From an uncultured Eubacteriales bacterium (lineage in GTDB: Bacteria; Bacillota; Clostridia; Oscillospirales; Oscillospiraceae): a stretch of 64,000 bases of DNA. The stretch lies in NCBI GenBank assembly GCA_900547405.1, contig URGL01000001.1:62001-126000 (forward strand), in the 5' to 3' direction. Of the stretch, positions 1-7,493 are shown piece by piece (the first letter of the stretch is position 1; every line of letters begins with the position of its first letter). The notes beneath the pieces were generated by a model. It made no database searches, was not told where the DNA came from, and was given only the letters and a program-made list of their open reading frames with translations. A program made the position numbers and the translations under genes.

Positions 1-436
1 GGACCTCCGGGACCATCCCTCGGCCGGACTGCTCAGCAGCGGAGGCGGCGATTTTCTGCCAGCGCTCCAGCTTCTTGCGGATGCTCTTCTCATCCGGCCG
101 GGAGACGCACCGGGCGGAAGGGAAGGCCACGATCTCTGCCGCCCCCAGCTCCGTAGCCTTCTGGATCACGTGCTCCAGCTTATCTGCCTTGGGAAAGGCC
201 ATATACACGCTGGCCCGGACCTTTGCCTCCGAGGCGCTGGGGCGGCACTCTCCCAGGGTCAAAGTCAGGCCCTCCGGGTCTGCCACGGTACACAGGCACT
301 CCTGCCCCGCTCCGTCACAGAGCAGGACCTCCTCCCCCGCTTTCAGCCGGAGAACCTTAGCGTGCTTGGCGTTTTCGCCGGTGAGGGTATGGGAAGGACC
401 GGAAAGCTCCCGAGGAGTGACAAAAAAACGAATCAT
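1..436 (-). CDS. rsmE: 16S rRNA m3U1498 methyltransferase RsmE, N-terminal part
   Basis: RsmE methylates N3 of U1498 in 16S rRNA, using SAM, in the assembled small subunit. About 145 N-terminal residues are visible, beginning MIRFFVTP. The PUA-like RNA-binding domain covers roughly residues 1-70, with GENAKHAKVLRLKAGEEV typical of the family. It leads into the SPOUT domain with KADKLEHVIQKATELG and the AAEQSGR segment. The reading frame runs off the left edge, so the SAM-binding knot is not seen. The ATG at 436 is chosen because GAGG lies 8 bases upstream and the ATG five bases earlier is followed at once by a stop. No operon partner is visible downstream. Confidence 0.93.
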   Translation of the reverse strand, partial: MIRFFVTPRELSGPSHTLTGENAKHAKVLRLKAGEEVLLCDGAGQECLCTVADPEGLTLTLGECRPSASEAKVRASVYMAFPKADKLEHVIQKATELGAAEIVAFPSARCVSRPDEKSIRKKLERWQKIAASAAEQSGRGMVPEV

Positions 437-498
437 ATCATAAACCTCAACTGTTTTTCTTTCAGTATAGCATAGGGACGGAGGTTTCGCAATATCCG

Positions 499-2922
499 TT
501 ATTTTGTGGCTTCTTCAAAGGCCGCCTGGATCCGGGCAGAAACGGCCTGGGCATCGGTGGACACCACGGATTCCGTCAGGGTGTAGCTGTTGTCCCGGAC
601 CGGGTTGATCTGCAAGAACACATCCGTAAAATTATCCTCCGGGTCGAAGTCAAAGCAGGCGAAATAGTTGGGAGCAGCGTCCGGAGAGGCGTCAAAGGGG
701 GCGTTCACCCGGAACATATAGCCTGTGCCCTCCTGCAGATCAATGGCCGCATCATAGGTCACATAGTGTTTGACAAAGTAGAAGTCCCCCAGCCAGGGGC
801 CGGTCATTACCTCCGGAGCCTGGGTTTCTGTCCAGGTGCCGCCCTGGTAGGTAAAGTATTGTTCCCCCATTTCGAGTTCCCCACGGGTCTCCCCCTGGGC
901 CGTGGTCGTCAGGCGCAGGAATCCAACTTCGGAGGCATAATAGAAGTCCTCAGTATAGTCCTCTTCCGGAGTATTGCCGGAGTGCCGAAGGGTCCTGATC
1001 TGGATGCCGCCGTCCTGGGCCTCCTGAATTCCGTTCATGACGGTCTTGCACTTGCGGTAGGCCAACTCTTCCTCGGGTAAGTCCTCGCTGAGCTCCAGGG
1101 TGGGCTGGACATACCGCACAGCATCCTTCAGTGCGTCTTGTTCCTCCCTGCTCAGCTGAAGCTTATCCCACCAGAAGTCGTAGACCGTATCACTGGTCAC
1201 ATGGAAGATATGGGTGCGCTCCACCGTAGGAGGCTCACTGTCGTCGGCAAAGGTAACGTTGCAGCTGTCACCGCCGAAGCTAAACATAGCAACGTCTAAC
1301 AAGTTCTCATCCTCATAATCCGGGATGCCTACGTCCTGGAGCCACTGGAACATCTCGTCCATAGGATCGTAGACCCCCTGGGGGATCGCGTAGTCGGTGA
1401 TGCCGCCGACAATGGCTTCCCCCTTCTGGAACCAGATGCTCCCGTCTCCGTCCATAAAAGAGGACAGGCCCTGGGGCAAATCCCCGATCTCGTAGGGAAT
1501 CACCCCGGAGCTGTATGTCAGCTGGCCCCCCAGGCTGACGGAATTCAGCAAGGACTCCATGATGTCCTGGGGCATGGCCTGTTCGTCTAACCACAGGTCA
1601 TAGATCAGGTCTCCCCAGTAATAGAGGTTGTGCTGATGCTGTACCAAGCGGGGCTGCCCCTCGGGGACATCGCTGAATATGGAAATGGTAACATCCTTCC
1701 CGGCGCTGCCGCCGGACATATAGCCCAGAGGCTCCTCCTCCGGCACACCCAGGGCCCTGTACAGGGCTGTGATATTCTCCTGGATAGCCCCCTGCTCAAA
1801 GTGAAGCACACCGCCGAGGACATCTGTGCCGTCGGTAATGACCTGCATAATGCCGTCCCCGGTTTTTACCTGCACCAGTTCCCGGGCTTCCATGGTATAG
1901 CCCTCCGGGAGGGTGCAATAGAAGTCCCCGACACCGATACCCGCCGGGCCGGATATGCGGGTCAACTCTTCCAGAGGCTTGCCCTGCCTGGGATTCATGG
2001 CACAGACCGCCACAGTCACCAGCAGCACCGCCCCACACAGAGCACTGACCCAGACTTTTGGGCGCTTCCACCGGGCCATATTACGAATCCGCCCCTTGGT
2101 GTCTCCCTCACCGAAGGCCAAAGGCATACCGGAGAAAACACGCTTATGGGTCGCCAGCCGCAGCAGGGCCTGGGCATAATCTGCCCGGACCTCTACCCCC
2201 AGTCCTTTTAGCACCGCTTCATCGCAGCTCAGCTCCATGTCCTTTCCGGCCAAGCAGAAGGCCAGCCAGGCAAGGGGGTTGAACCAGTGGATGCACAGAG
2301 CCAGATACGCCAGGGCTTTCCATACCGGATCCACCCGGCGGATATGGCAGCGCTCATGGGCCAGGATAAAAGAGCGCTCTTCTTCCGGCGTTTCCGAGGG
2401 AAGATAGATGTTCGGGCGAAAGAGCCCCATCACGAAGGGCGAGGCGATCCGATCACATAGGTATAGGTTTCCACCCAGCGGTACCGCCTCTGCCAGTCTT
2501 CGCCGGAGAAGGGCGTACTGAGCAAGGCTGAAGCTCCCCATACCCACAGCGCCCAAAAGCCAAACCCAAGCCGCAATGTCCATAGGGGGTACTTTCCCAT
2601 TCGGCTGCTCTGTCTTCTGATGCTCCAGCCGTTCCGGAGTCGCTTCTGCCTGGGGCCGGGTTTCAATCTGAACCGCCTGCCGGAGGGGCTGGTAGGAGAC
2701 CGTCCACCCGGAGTCTGCCGAACGCCCCGGCACTGGTTCCAGAACGGAGACATCGGAAGAAAAGGATACAGGGCACAGCAGCCGGAACAGCACCACAGAC
2801 CAGAGCAGATAGGAATAGATCTTCGGTGCCCGCTTCAAGCACAGCCGGGCCAGCAGCACCACGGCAATGACAATACTGCCGGTAATGCTCATGTTGAGCA
2901 GCCGTTCAAACACGCTTGTCAT
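499..2922 (-). CDS. BlaR1-type M56 membrane metallopeptidase sensor
   Basis: A protein of 807 residues in the BlaR1/MecR1 (M56) family. Such proteins sense an outside signal and cleave the partner repressor on the inside. Membrane segments lie near residues 12-28, 36-52, 117-135, 200-222 and 290-310. The zinc motif HERCH (189-193) and the following MELSCDEAV (about 229-237) are intact. The C-terminal half (about 310-807) faces outside. It shows no penicillin-binding SxxK/SxN/KTG set that I recognise, so the ligand is probably not a beta-lactam. The ATG at 2922 is chosen because GGGGTG precedes it; it overlaps the blaI-like gene by 17 bp, which suggests coupled translation. No beta-lactamase gene is nearby. 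Confidence 0.88.
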   Translation of the reverse strand: MTSVFERLLNMSITGSIVIAVVLLARLCLKRAPKIYSYLLWSVVLFRLLCPVSFSSDVSVLEPVPGRSADSGWTVSYQPLRQAVQIETRPQAEATPERLEHQKTEQPNGKVPPMDIAAWVWLLGAVGMGSFSLAQYALLRRRLAEAVPLGGNLYLCDRIASPFVMGLFRPNIYLPSETPEEERSFILAHERCHIRRVDPVWKALAYLALCIHWFNPLAWLAFCLAGKDMELSCDEAVLKGLGVEVRADYAQALLRLATHKRVFSGMPLAFGEGDTKGRIRNMARWKRPKVWVSALCGAVLLVTVAVCAMNPRQGKPLEELTRISGPAGIGVGDFYCTLPEGYTMEARELVQVKTGDGIMQVITDGTDVLGGVLHFEQGAIQENITALYRALGVPEEEPLGYMSGGSAGKDVTISIFSDVPEGQPRLVQHQHNLYYWGDLIYDLWLDEQAMPQDIMESLLNSVSLGGQLTYSSGVIPYEIGDLPQGLSSFMDGDGSIWFQKGEAIVGGITDYAIPQGVYDPMDEMFQWLQDVGIPDYEDENLLDVAMFSFGGDSCNVTFADDSEPPTVERTHIFHVTSDTVYDFWWDKLQLSREEQDALKDAVRYVQPTLELSEDLPEEELAYRKCKTVMNGIQEAQDGGIQIRTLRHSGNTPEEDYTEDFYYASEVGFLRLTTTAQGETRGELEMGEQYFTYQGGTWTETQAPEVMTGPWLGDFYFVKHYVTYDAAIDLQEGTGYMFRVNAPFDASPDAAPNYFACFDFDPEDNFTDVFLQINPVRDNSYTLTESVVSTDAQAVSARIQAAFEEATK

Positions 2923-3286
2923 CTGATTCACCCCGCATTCCATCGATGATCCTTTGCAGCTCGTCAATTTCCGCGTCTGGCAGCCTTTTCCCGCTGCCAA
3001 AGGCCGCCAAAAAAGCGGGCAAGGACCCCTTGAAAGCATCCTCTACAAACTGTCGGCTCTGGCCGGTATAAAAAGCATCCCGGCTGACAAGAGACGACAC
3101 CGTCCCTCCCTGGTTCTGGAACAAGCCCCGGTCGCACAGCCGCTTCAGCACTGTGTAGGTGGTGGTTCGCTTCCAATTCAGGCTGTCCAGGGCCAGTTCC
3201 GCCAAACGTCGGGAGGTCAGGGGCTCATTTTCCCAGATCAGGTCCGCAAACTTCGATTCGATTTCTCCAAGACGGTAGTCCGCCAT
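2906..3286 (-). CDS. BlaI/MecI/CopY-family repressor
   Basis: A 126-residue winged-helix repressor that would bind the two dyads in its own promoter and be inactivated by the M56 protease encoded next. The N-terminal winged helix includes LGEIESKFADLIWE, LTSRRLAELA and WKRTTTYTVLKRL, the recognition-helix region typical of BlaI. The C-terminal dimerisation helices contain RQFVEDAFKGSLPAFL and end with IDELQRIIDGM, close to usual family length (about 120-130). The ATG at 3286 has AGGAGG 8 bases upstream; an in-frame ATG at 3322 lies inside the operator and has no ribosome-binding site. The gene is first in a two-gene operon with the sensor. Confidence 0.93.
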   Translation of the reverse strand: MADYRLGEIESKFADLIWENEPLTSRRLAELALDSLNWKRTTTYTVLKRLCDRGLFQNQGGTVSSLVSRDAFYTGQSRQFVEDAFKGSLPAFLAAFGSGKRLPDAEIDELQRIIDGMRGESDDKRV

Positions 3287-3304
3287 AAAATTTCCCTCCT
3301 TTAT

Positions 3305-3355
3305 TCTACTTGCTGTAGACAACTATATTCTACTGTATGTAGACAGAAAAGTCAA
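3305..3355 (-). promoter_or_regulatory. Promoter and twin operators of the blaI/blaR-like operon
   Basis: On the minus strand TTGACT (3350-3355) and TAGAAT (3327-3332) are 17 bp apart. Two dyads of the form TCTAC-N5-GTAGA occur at 3305-3319 and 3329-3343, 24 bp centre to centre. One covers the spacer and -10 edge and the other the start region. BlaI-family repressors bind dyads ending in GTA/TAC, so autoregulation is very likely. Confidence 0.82.
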
Positions 3356-3394
3356 GCCCCGAAATGCTGGCCAAAGGGCCCGGCATTTCGGGGC
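3356..3394 (-). terminator. Hairpin after the NERD gene
   Basis: Arms of 12 bp, GCCCCGAAATGC (3356-3367) and its exact complement (3383-3394), with a 15-base loop. It lies just past the NERD stop and just before the blaI -35 box. The T-run on the minus strand is short and interrupted, so it may insulate rather than terminate strongly. Confidence 0.6.
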
Positions 3395-3400
3395 AAATCT

Positions 3401-4129
3401 TTATTTCACATCACAGGTATATTTGCATTTGGGATAATTGGAGCAGCCAAGAAAAGGACCGTACCGCCCCTTTCGCAATAGCAAAGGGTTCCCGCACTCC
3501 GGACACCTTTCCCGGATGGCATTGACATGCCGTTCCCTTTCTGTTTCGCTGACTTTGGTCAGGGGCTCCAGTCTTTCTTTTAGTGAAGCAATTTCTTCTC
3601 TCGACAAAGAATCCTGCGATGCAGACAAAGCCTCTCGGAGCTTTTGCAGCATGGCAGGCCGCTGGACGATACAAAGGCGCTCTGTGTCCTCCGGGACCCG
3701 TTGCAGCTCACAGCGCTCGGAAAAAACGATATAAGAGCGAAAGGCCTCTTCCGGAACACCCAGGTAGGCGGACAGGGCCCGAATATGGGTCTGATTCTGC
3801 CAAACGGGGTTATAAAAGTAGTATTTTCTCCAGTCTTTCATGGTCTGCTTCCACTTTTGGCAGTCTATCGTGCCGGTAATGGTGCCGCTGTAGTTCTTGC
3901 TTTCAAAGACAAACAGCCCCTTTTCGTGGAGCATGATCAAATCTATTTCAGCAGTCCTGCCCTGATAGGGAACATAGAGATTCTTTAGAACCGTGTAGTT
4001 CCCCTCAATGTTGTGGTTCGTCAACGCATATTCCGTGGAGTATTCGCCAAATTGGCCTAGATTTTGGAAATTGGCAATGGCTTCGAAAACGGTTGGCTGC
4101 TCGCCTTTCAGCATCTCACGGATGCCCAT
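3401..4129 (-). CDS. NERD domain protein with C-terminal topoisomerase-type zinc ribbon
   Basis: A soluble protein of 242 residues. Residues about 28-135 form a NERD (nuclease-related) domain: GEYSTEYAL at the start and the nuclease-fold core AEIDLIML (60-67) followed by VFESKNYSG (74-82), giving the D...ExK pattern. The C-terminus holds a zinc ribbon of the type IA topoisomerase class (Cys209, Cys212, Cys229, Cys235, with GPFLGCSNYPKC). The combination suggests a nucleic-acid-processing protein, but no substrate is known for the family. The start at 4129 has a weak AAGGGGAT site about 8 bases upstream. The aldolase gene ends 42 bp upstream on the same strand, so the two may be cotranscribed. 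Confidence 0.86.
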   Translation of the reverse strand: MGIREMLKGEQPTVFEAIANFQNLGQFGEYSTEYALTNHNIEGNYTVLKNLYVPYQGRTAEIDLIMLHEKGLFVFESKNYSGTITGTIDCQKWKQTMKDWRKYYFYNPVWQNQTHIRALSAYLGVPEEAFRSYIVFSERCELQRVPEDTERLCIVQRPAMLQKLREALSASQDSLSREEIASLKERLEPLTKVSETERERHVNAIRERCPECGNPLLLRKGRYGPFLGCSNYPKCKYTCDVK

Positions 4130-4171
4130 GGCTCACACATCCCCTTCTGTAAAAGTTGTGGGCGCAGATGG

Positions 4172-5230
4172 TCAGGCTGATTTCTCCGGTGCTGCCATTG
4201 CCTGCCTCAGGTCCTGGCACAGCGCATCCACATTCTCCTTCACCGTGGCCCAGCTGGTGCAGATCCGGACTGCCCGGTGGGTATCATCCACAGGGCACTG
4301 CTCGCAGAAAACATATTTCCCGGAGAGCTTTTCCAGGACCGCATTCGGTAAAATCGGGAAAATCTGGTTGGTGGTATTTTCCACCAGCATGGGAACATGA
4401 AGACTTGCAAGGCAGTCCCGGATCTGGTCTGCCAGGGCAATGGCCTGGGCGGCAATGGTGGTATACAGGTCATTTTCCATCAGGATCTCAAACTGGAGCC
4501 CCAAGAGCCTGCCCTTGGCCAGCATACCGCCGTGCTGCTTGATGAGGTAACGGAAGTCCTCCTTCAGAGCGCTATTGTAAATGACCACCGCCTCTCCGAA
4601 AAGCGCACCGACCTTGGTACCGCCAATATAGAACACATCGCAGAGCCTGGCCAGATCCGGCAGGGTAACGTCGTTGCCCTTAGCCGCCAGGCCATAGCCC
4701 AGCCGGGCCCCGTCCACAAACAGGTACAGCCCCAGCTCCCGGCAAATGCTGCTGATGGCCTCCAGCTCATCCAGGGTATACAGGGTGCCCAGCTCCGTAG
4801 GGGTGGAAAGATAGACCAGCTTAGGCTGAACCGTATGCTCGAAGCTCTCGTCCGCCCGGTGGGCCAGAACCAGGTCCTTGATCTGCCGGGCAGTGATTTT
4901 GCCGTCCTTCCCGGGAATTGCCAGAACCTTGTGGCCGGTTGCCTCGATGGAGCCGGTCTCGTGGCAGTTGATATGGGCGGTATCCGCACCGATGGCACCC
5001 TGATGGGGCCGCAGCGCGGCGGCAATCACCGTCAGGTTGGCCTGGGTGCCCCCCACCAGGAAATGGACCGCCAGAGTATCGTCCTGGCAGATGGCCCGTA
5101 TTTTCGCCGCAGCAGCGGCGCAGTGGCCATCTGTGCCATAACCGCTGGACTGCTCCAAATTGGTCTGGGCCAGAGCCTTCAGGATCTCCGGATGGCAGCC
5201 CTCTGAATAGTCGTTGTTGAAATAGATCAT
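4172..5230 (-). CDS. ltaE: Low-specificity L-threonine aldolase (PLP-dependent)
   Basis: This 352-residue enzyme of the beta-eliminating lyase family would cleave L-threonine or L-allo-threonine to glycine and acetaldehyde in the cytoplasm. The fold-type I PLP site is clear: LVGGTQANL (58-66), FVDGARLGYG with Asp173 contacting the ring nitrogen, and YIGGTKVGALFGE with Lys206 as the Schiff-base lysine. Length fits the family (about 340-350). AAGGGGAT precedes the start. It is divergent from spoIIID with 121 bp between. The family also contains phenylserine and related aldolases, so the exact substrate is open. Confidence 0.87.
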   Translation of the reverse strand: MIYFNNDYSEGCHPEILKALAQTNLEQSSGYGTDGHCAAAAAKIRAICQDDTLAVHFLVGGTQANLTVIAAALRPHQGAIGADTAHINCHETGSIEATGHKVLAIPGKDGKITARQIKDLVLAHRADESFEHTVQPKLVYLSTPTELGTLYTLDELEAISSICRELGLYLFVDGARLGYGLAAKGNDVTLPDLARLCDVFYIGGTKVGALFGEAVVIYNSALKEDFRYLIKQHGGMLAKGRLLGLQFEILMENDLYTTIAAQAIALADQIRDCLASLHVPMLVENTTNQIFPILPNAVLEKLSGKYVFCEQCPVDDTHRAVRICTSWATVKENVDALCQDLRQAMAAPEKSA

Positions 5231-5292
5231 GGAATAATCCCCTTCATTGTATTTTCTCTCCTATTTTATTCCCTGACTCTCCGCCTGTCAAG

Positions 5293-5322
5293 GGTATAGA
5301 TTGGGCCGGAACGGCATAGGAT
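5293..5322 (+). promoter_or_regulatory. Possible sigma-E-type promoter of spoIIID
   Basis: GGTATAG (5293-5299) and CATAGGAT (5315-5322), 15 bases apart, loosely resemble the sigma-E pattern (xxATAxx and CATACAxT). spoIIID is a sigma-E target in Bacillus, which supports the reading, but the match is partial. Confidence 0.28.
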
Positions 5323-5351
5323 GCAGCAAACCGCATCGGGAGGGAGAGAAC

Positions 5352-5600
5352 GTGAAGGAAGACATGGAGCGCCGGGCCGTCCTTCTGGCCCGATACATGA
5401 TCGAAACCGATGCCACCGTCCGGTCCGCCGGGACCCATTTCGGCATTTCAAAATCTACCGTTCATAAGGATCTGACCCAACGGCTCAGGCGGGTAGACCA
5501 AACCCTTTACCGGCAGGTTCGGGAGGTACTGAACCGAAACAAAGAGGAGCGGCACATCCGGGGCGGGCTGGCCACCAGACGGAAATACAAAGGGAACTGA
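5352..5600 (+). CDS. spoIIID: Sporulation transcriptional regulator SpoIIID
   Basis: SpoIIID is a small DNA-binding regulator that switches mother-cell gene expression between sigma-E and sigma-K during sporulation. The 82-residue product matches the family along its length. The helix-turn-helix contains FGISKSTVHKDLTQRL (about 31-46), and the basic C-terminal part has RHIRGGLATRRKYKGN, which makes extra DNA contacts in the Bacillus protein. GTG at 5352 is chosen: GGGAGAG lies just upstream, and the resulting N-terminus VKEDMERRAVLLARYMIET aligns with known SpoIIID, whereas an earlier ATG adds 17 unmatched residues. It marks the organism as a spore former. Confidence 0.95.
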   Translation: MKEDMERRAVLLARYMIETDATVRSAGTHFGISKSTVHKDLTQRLRRVDQTLYRQVREVLNRNKEERHIRGGLATRRKYKGN

Positions 5601-5672
5601 CCGGCTATTTGCCCCGTTGCATTCCCCGGGAAACCGTGGTATCATAGAGAAAATCCATTTTTGGAGGCACAT

Positions 5673-6155
5673 ATGTTTGAGGTCACCCTGATCACCATGG
5701 GAAAGCTAAAGGAAAAATTCTATATTTCCGCCGCGGCGGAGTACGCCAAGCGGCTGTCCGGCTATTGCAGATTTCACCTTCTGGAGCTGCCGGAGTGCCG
5801 TCTTCCGGAGGATCCCAGCCCGGCGGAAATTGCGGCAGGGCTGGAAAAGGAGGCAGAGGATATCCTCTCCCGCATCCCCAAGGGGGCCTGGTTCTGCGTC
5901 TTCACCCCAGAGGGGAAGGAGCTCAGCAGCGAGGCCTTCGCCAAAAAAATGGGAGACGTAAAGCTCTCCGGCAAGAGCAGCGCCTGCTTTCTCATCGGCT
6001 CCTCCTTCGGCATGGCCCCCAGAGTCAAGGAAAAGGCGGATTTCAGGCTCTCCATGGGCCCCATGACCTTCCCCCACCATCTGGCCAGGATCATGGTGCT
6101 GGAGCAGCTCTACCGGGCAGAGGCCATCCAGGCCGGCAGCCGGTACCATAAGTAA
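5673..6155 (+). CDS. rlmH: 23S rRNA pseudouridine-1915 N3-methyltransferase RlmH
   Basis: RlmH methylates N3 of pseudouridine 1915 in helix 69 of 23S rRNA on 70S ribosomes. The 160-residue protein is a minimal SPOUT methyltransferase with the trefoil-knot SAM site LIGSSFGMAPRVKEKAD (about 108-124). The canonical C-terminus follows: MTFPHHLARIMVLEQLYRA, ending AGSRYHK, where the last residues are part of the active site. GGAGG lies 5 bases before the ATG. It is 72 bp downstream of spoIIID and is followed directly by a hairpin terminator. Confidence 0.97.
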   Translation: MFEVTLITMGKLKEKFYISAAAEYAKRLSGYCRFHLLELPECRLPEDPSPAEIAAGLEKEAEDILSRIPKGAWFCVFTPEGKELSSEAFAKKMGDVKLSGKSSACFLIGSSFGMAPRVKEKADFRLSMGPMTFPHHLARIMVLEQLYRAEAIQAGSRYHK

Positions 6156-6159
6156 GGCA

Positions 6160-6187
6160 AAAGCCCTCTCTACGGAGAGGGTCTTTG
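6160..6187. terminator. Hairpin between convergent rlmH and lipoprotein gene
   Basis: CCCTCTC (6164-6170) pairs with GAGAGGG (6175-6181) around a tacg tetraloop. The stem extends outward through AAAG/CTTT, giving A-rich and T-rich flanks on both strands, so it can serve both convergent genes. Confidence 0.75.
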
Positions 6188-6194
6188 CGTATAT

Positions 6195-7493
6195 TCAGTA
6201 GCCAAAAGCCCTATGGATGACGCTGCCGTCTACGGCATTCAGGGTCAGCAGGACCTGGTCAAAACCCTCATCGGCGCTGCCCCAGAAATCCCAGACAGGG
6301 ACTACCCGGCCGGTGGTGGTTCCTTTGTCCCGGATGCGCATCAGGGTCAGGTCTGCCCGGTGGATGGTAACGGTCTGCTTGGAGAGGGACCCGTTGAGGG
6401 TTTCCGGCAGCATGAGGCCCACAATTCCAGCAATTTCGTCAAAAGGCATCAGGCTGGCGTTGTCCGTAATGATCTCCGTGACCTGGCAGGGCATTTCCCA
6501 GCGGAAGGAAAGAATACCATCGGTACCAATTTCCATCTGGATTTTTTCATTGCTCCAGACAATATCGTCCGGATTGCCGGTCTCGTCAGCGGTAGCATCC
6601 AGATAATTCACCGTGGGCCAGAAGGTGCCATCATCCTTCCTTCTGGGCACCGGGATGCAGGACAGACGTACCCCCTGGACCGTGGGAACATAGTATAGGA
6701 GCTGAGCTCCGTTGAGGCCTTGACGGATGTCATCGCAGACCATGTACCCAAGATTCAGCTGCTCCATAAGAGTGTCCCCAATGGTCTGGGCCTCCTCCGC
6801 TGTAATGTGCTGCTCCGGCTGGTCGATACCATCGATAGAGGCTACCCCCTCCAACTCAAGGCGGCTCATACCGAAGGAACCGTAGGCCTTTCGGTAAACA
6901 TTCACAGAAGCCATGGTGGTACCGTTGTCTTTGATATCAAATTCCCAGTCCATTCCGCCAGCCTTGGTCTGGGCATAAAACACAGGGCACTGCATCCCTT
7001 CATCGATCCAATAGCTATCCACCACGGGCCGCTCCTCCGGGGCAGCCCGCATTTCCTTTTCCAGGTTTTTGATATCGGATTTTTCCGTTTCATCCATGCC
7101 ATTTTCTTCGTAATACTGGCGCATTCTGTCAATGTGTTCCTGATAATCCTGCTTTGTGAAGATATCGTCCCGATAGCAGGGATTTCCCTTGGCAAAGGCA
7201 GCCAGCAGCAGATCCAGGTCCTCCTGGGTCAGGCGGCGGCGCTGGACCAGGGCCGCCGGGAGGCTGGTCCCCTGGTTGGTGGTGATTTCAGCATCGGCCA
7301 GGACGGTTATCCGCCCGTCCTGGGACTGCCAGGAGCCTGCGAACCGGTCCGGCAGGTTCAGGTCCTCCGCCGGGGCCCTGGCCGCCTGGATAAACTGGGT
7401 CTGCTGCAAAGTAGCTGTATCGGTCTCCGGCTGGGTCTGGCCGCAGCCGCTGAGCAGCAGCACAGTGGCGAAACAAAGCATCATCCGTTTCAT
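6195..7493 (-). CDS. Lipoprotein linked to a two-component system (DUF6034-like)
   Basis: A 432-residue exported lipoprotein. MKRMMLCFATVLLLSGCGQ is a lipoprotein signal peptide with lipobox LSGC, so Cys17 would be lipidated and the rest held outside the membrane. The body has no enzyme motif I recognise; its style resembles clostridial DUF6034 lipoproteins, a family link I infer by eye only. The ATG at 7493 overlaps the kinase stop codon as ATGA, so it is translated with the kinase. The context suggests an outside sensor or accessory protein of the histidine kinase, or its main output. It ends at a bidirectional terminator. Confidence 0.72.
   Translation of the reverse strand: MKRMMLCFATVLLLSGCGQTQPETDTATLQQTQFIQAARAPAEDLNLPDRFAGSWQSQDGRITVLADAEITTNQGTSLPAALVQRRRLTQEDLDLLLAAFAKGNPCYRDDIFTKQDYQEHIDRMRQYYEENGMDETEKSDIKNLEKEMRAAPEERPVVDSYWIDEGMQCPVFYAQTKAGGMDWEFDIKDNGTTMASVNVYRKAYGSFGMSRLELEGVASIDGIDQPEQHITAEEAQTIGDTLMEQLNLGYMVCDDIRQGLNGAQLLYYVPTVQGVRLSCIPVPRRKDDGTFWPTVNYLDATADETGNPDDIVWSNEKIQMEIGTDGILSFRWEMPCQVTEIITDNASLMPFDEIAGIVGLMLPETLNGSLSKQTVTIHRADLTLMRIRDKGTTTGRVVPVWDFWGSADEGFDQVLLTLNAVDGSVIHRAFGY

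Noticed and set aside
499..3322. Beta-lactam resistance operon
   Set aside because: Only a BlaI/BlaR-like pair is present. No beta-lactamase or PBP2a gene is near, and the sensor lacks visible penicillin-binding motifs.
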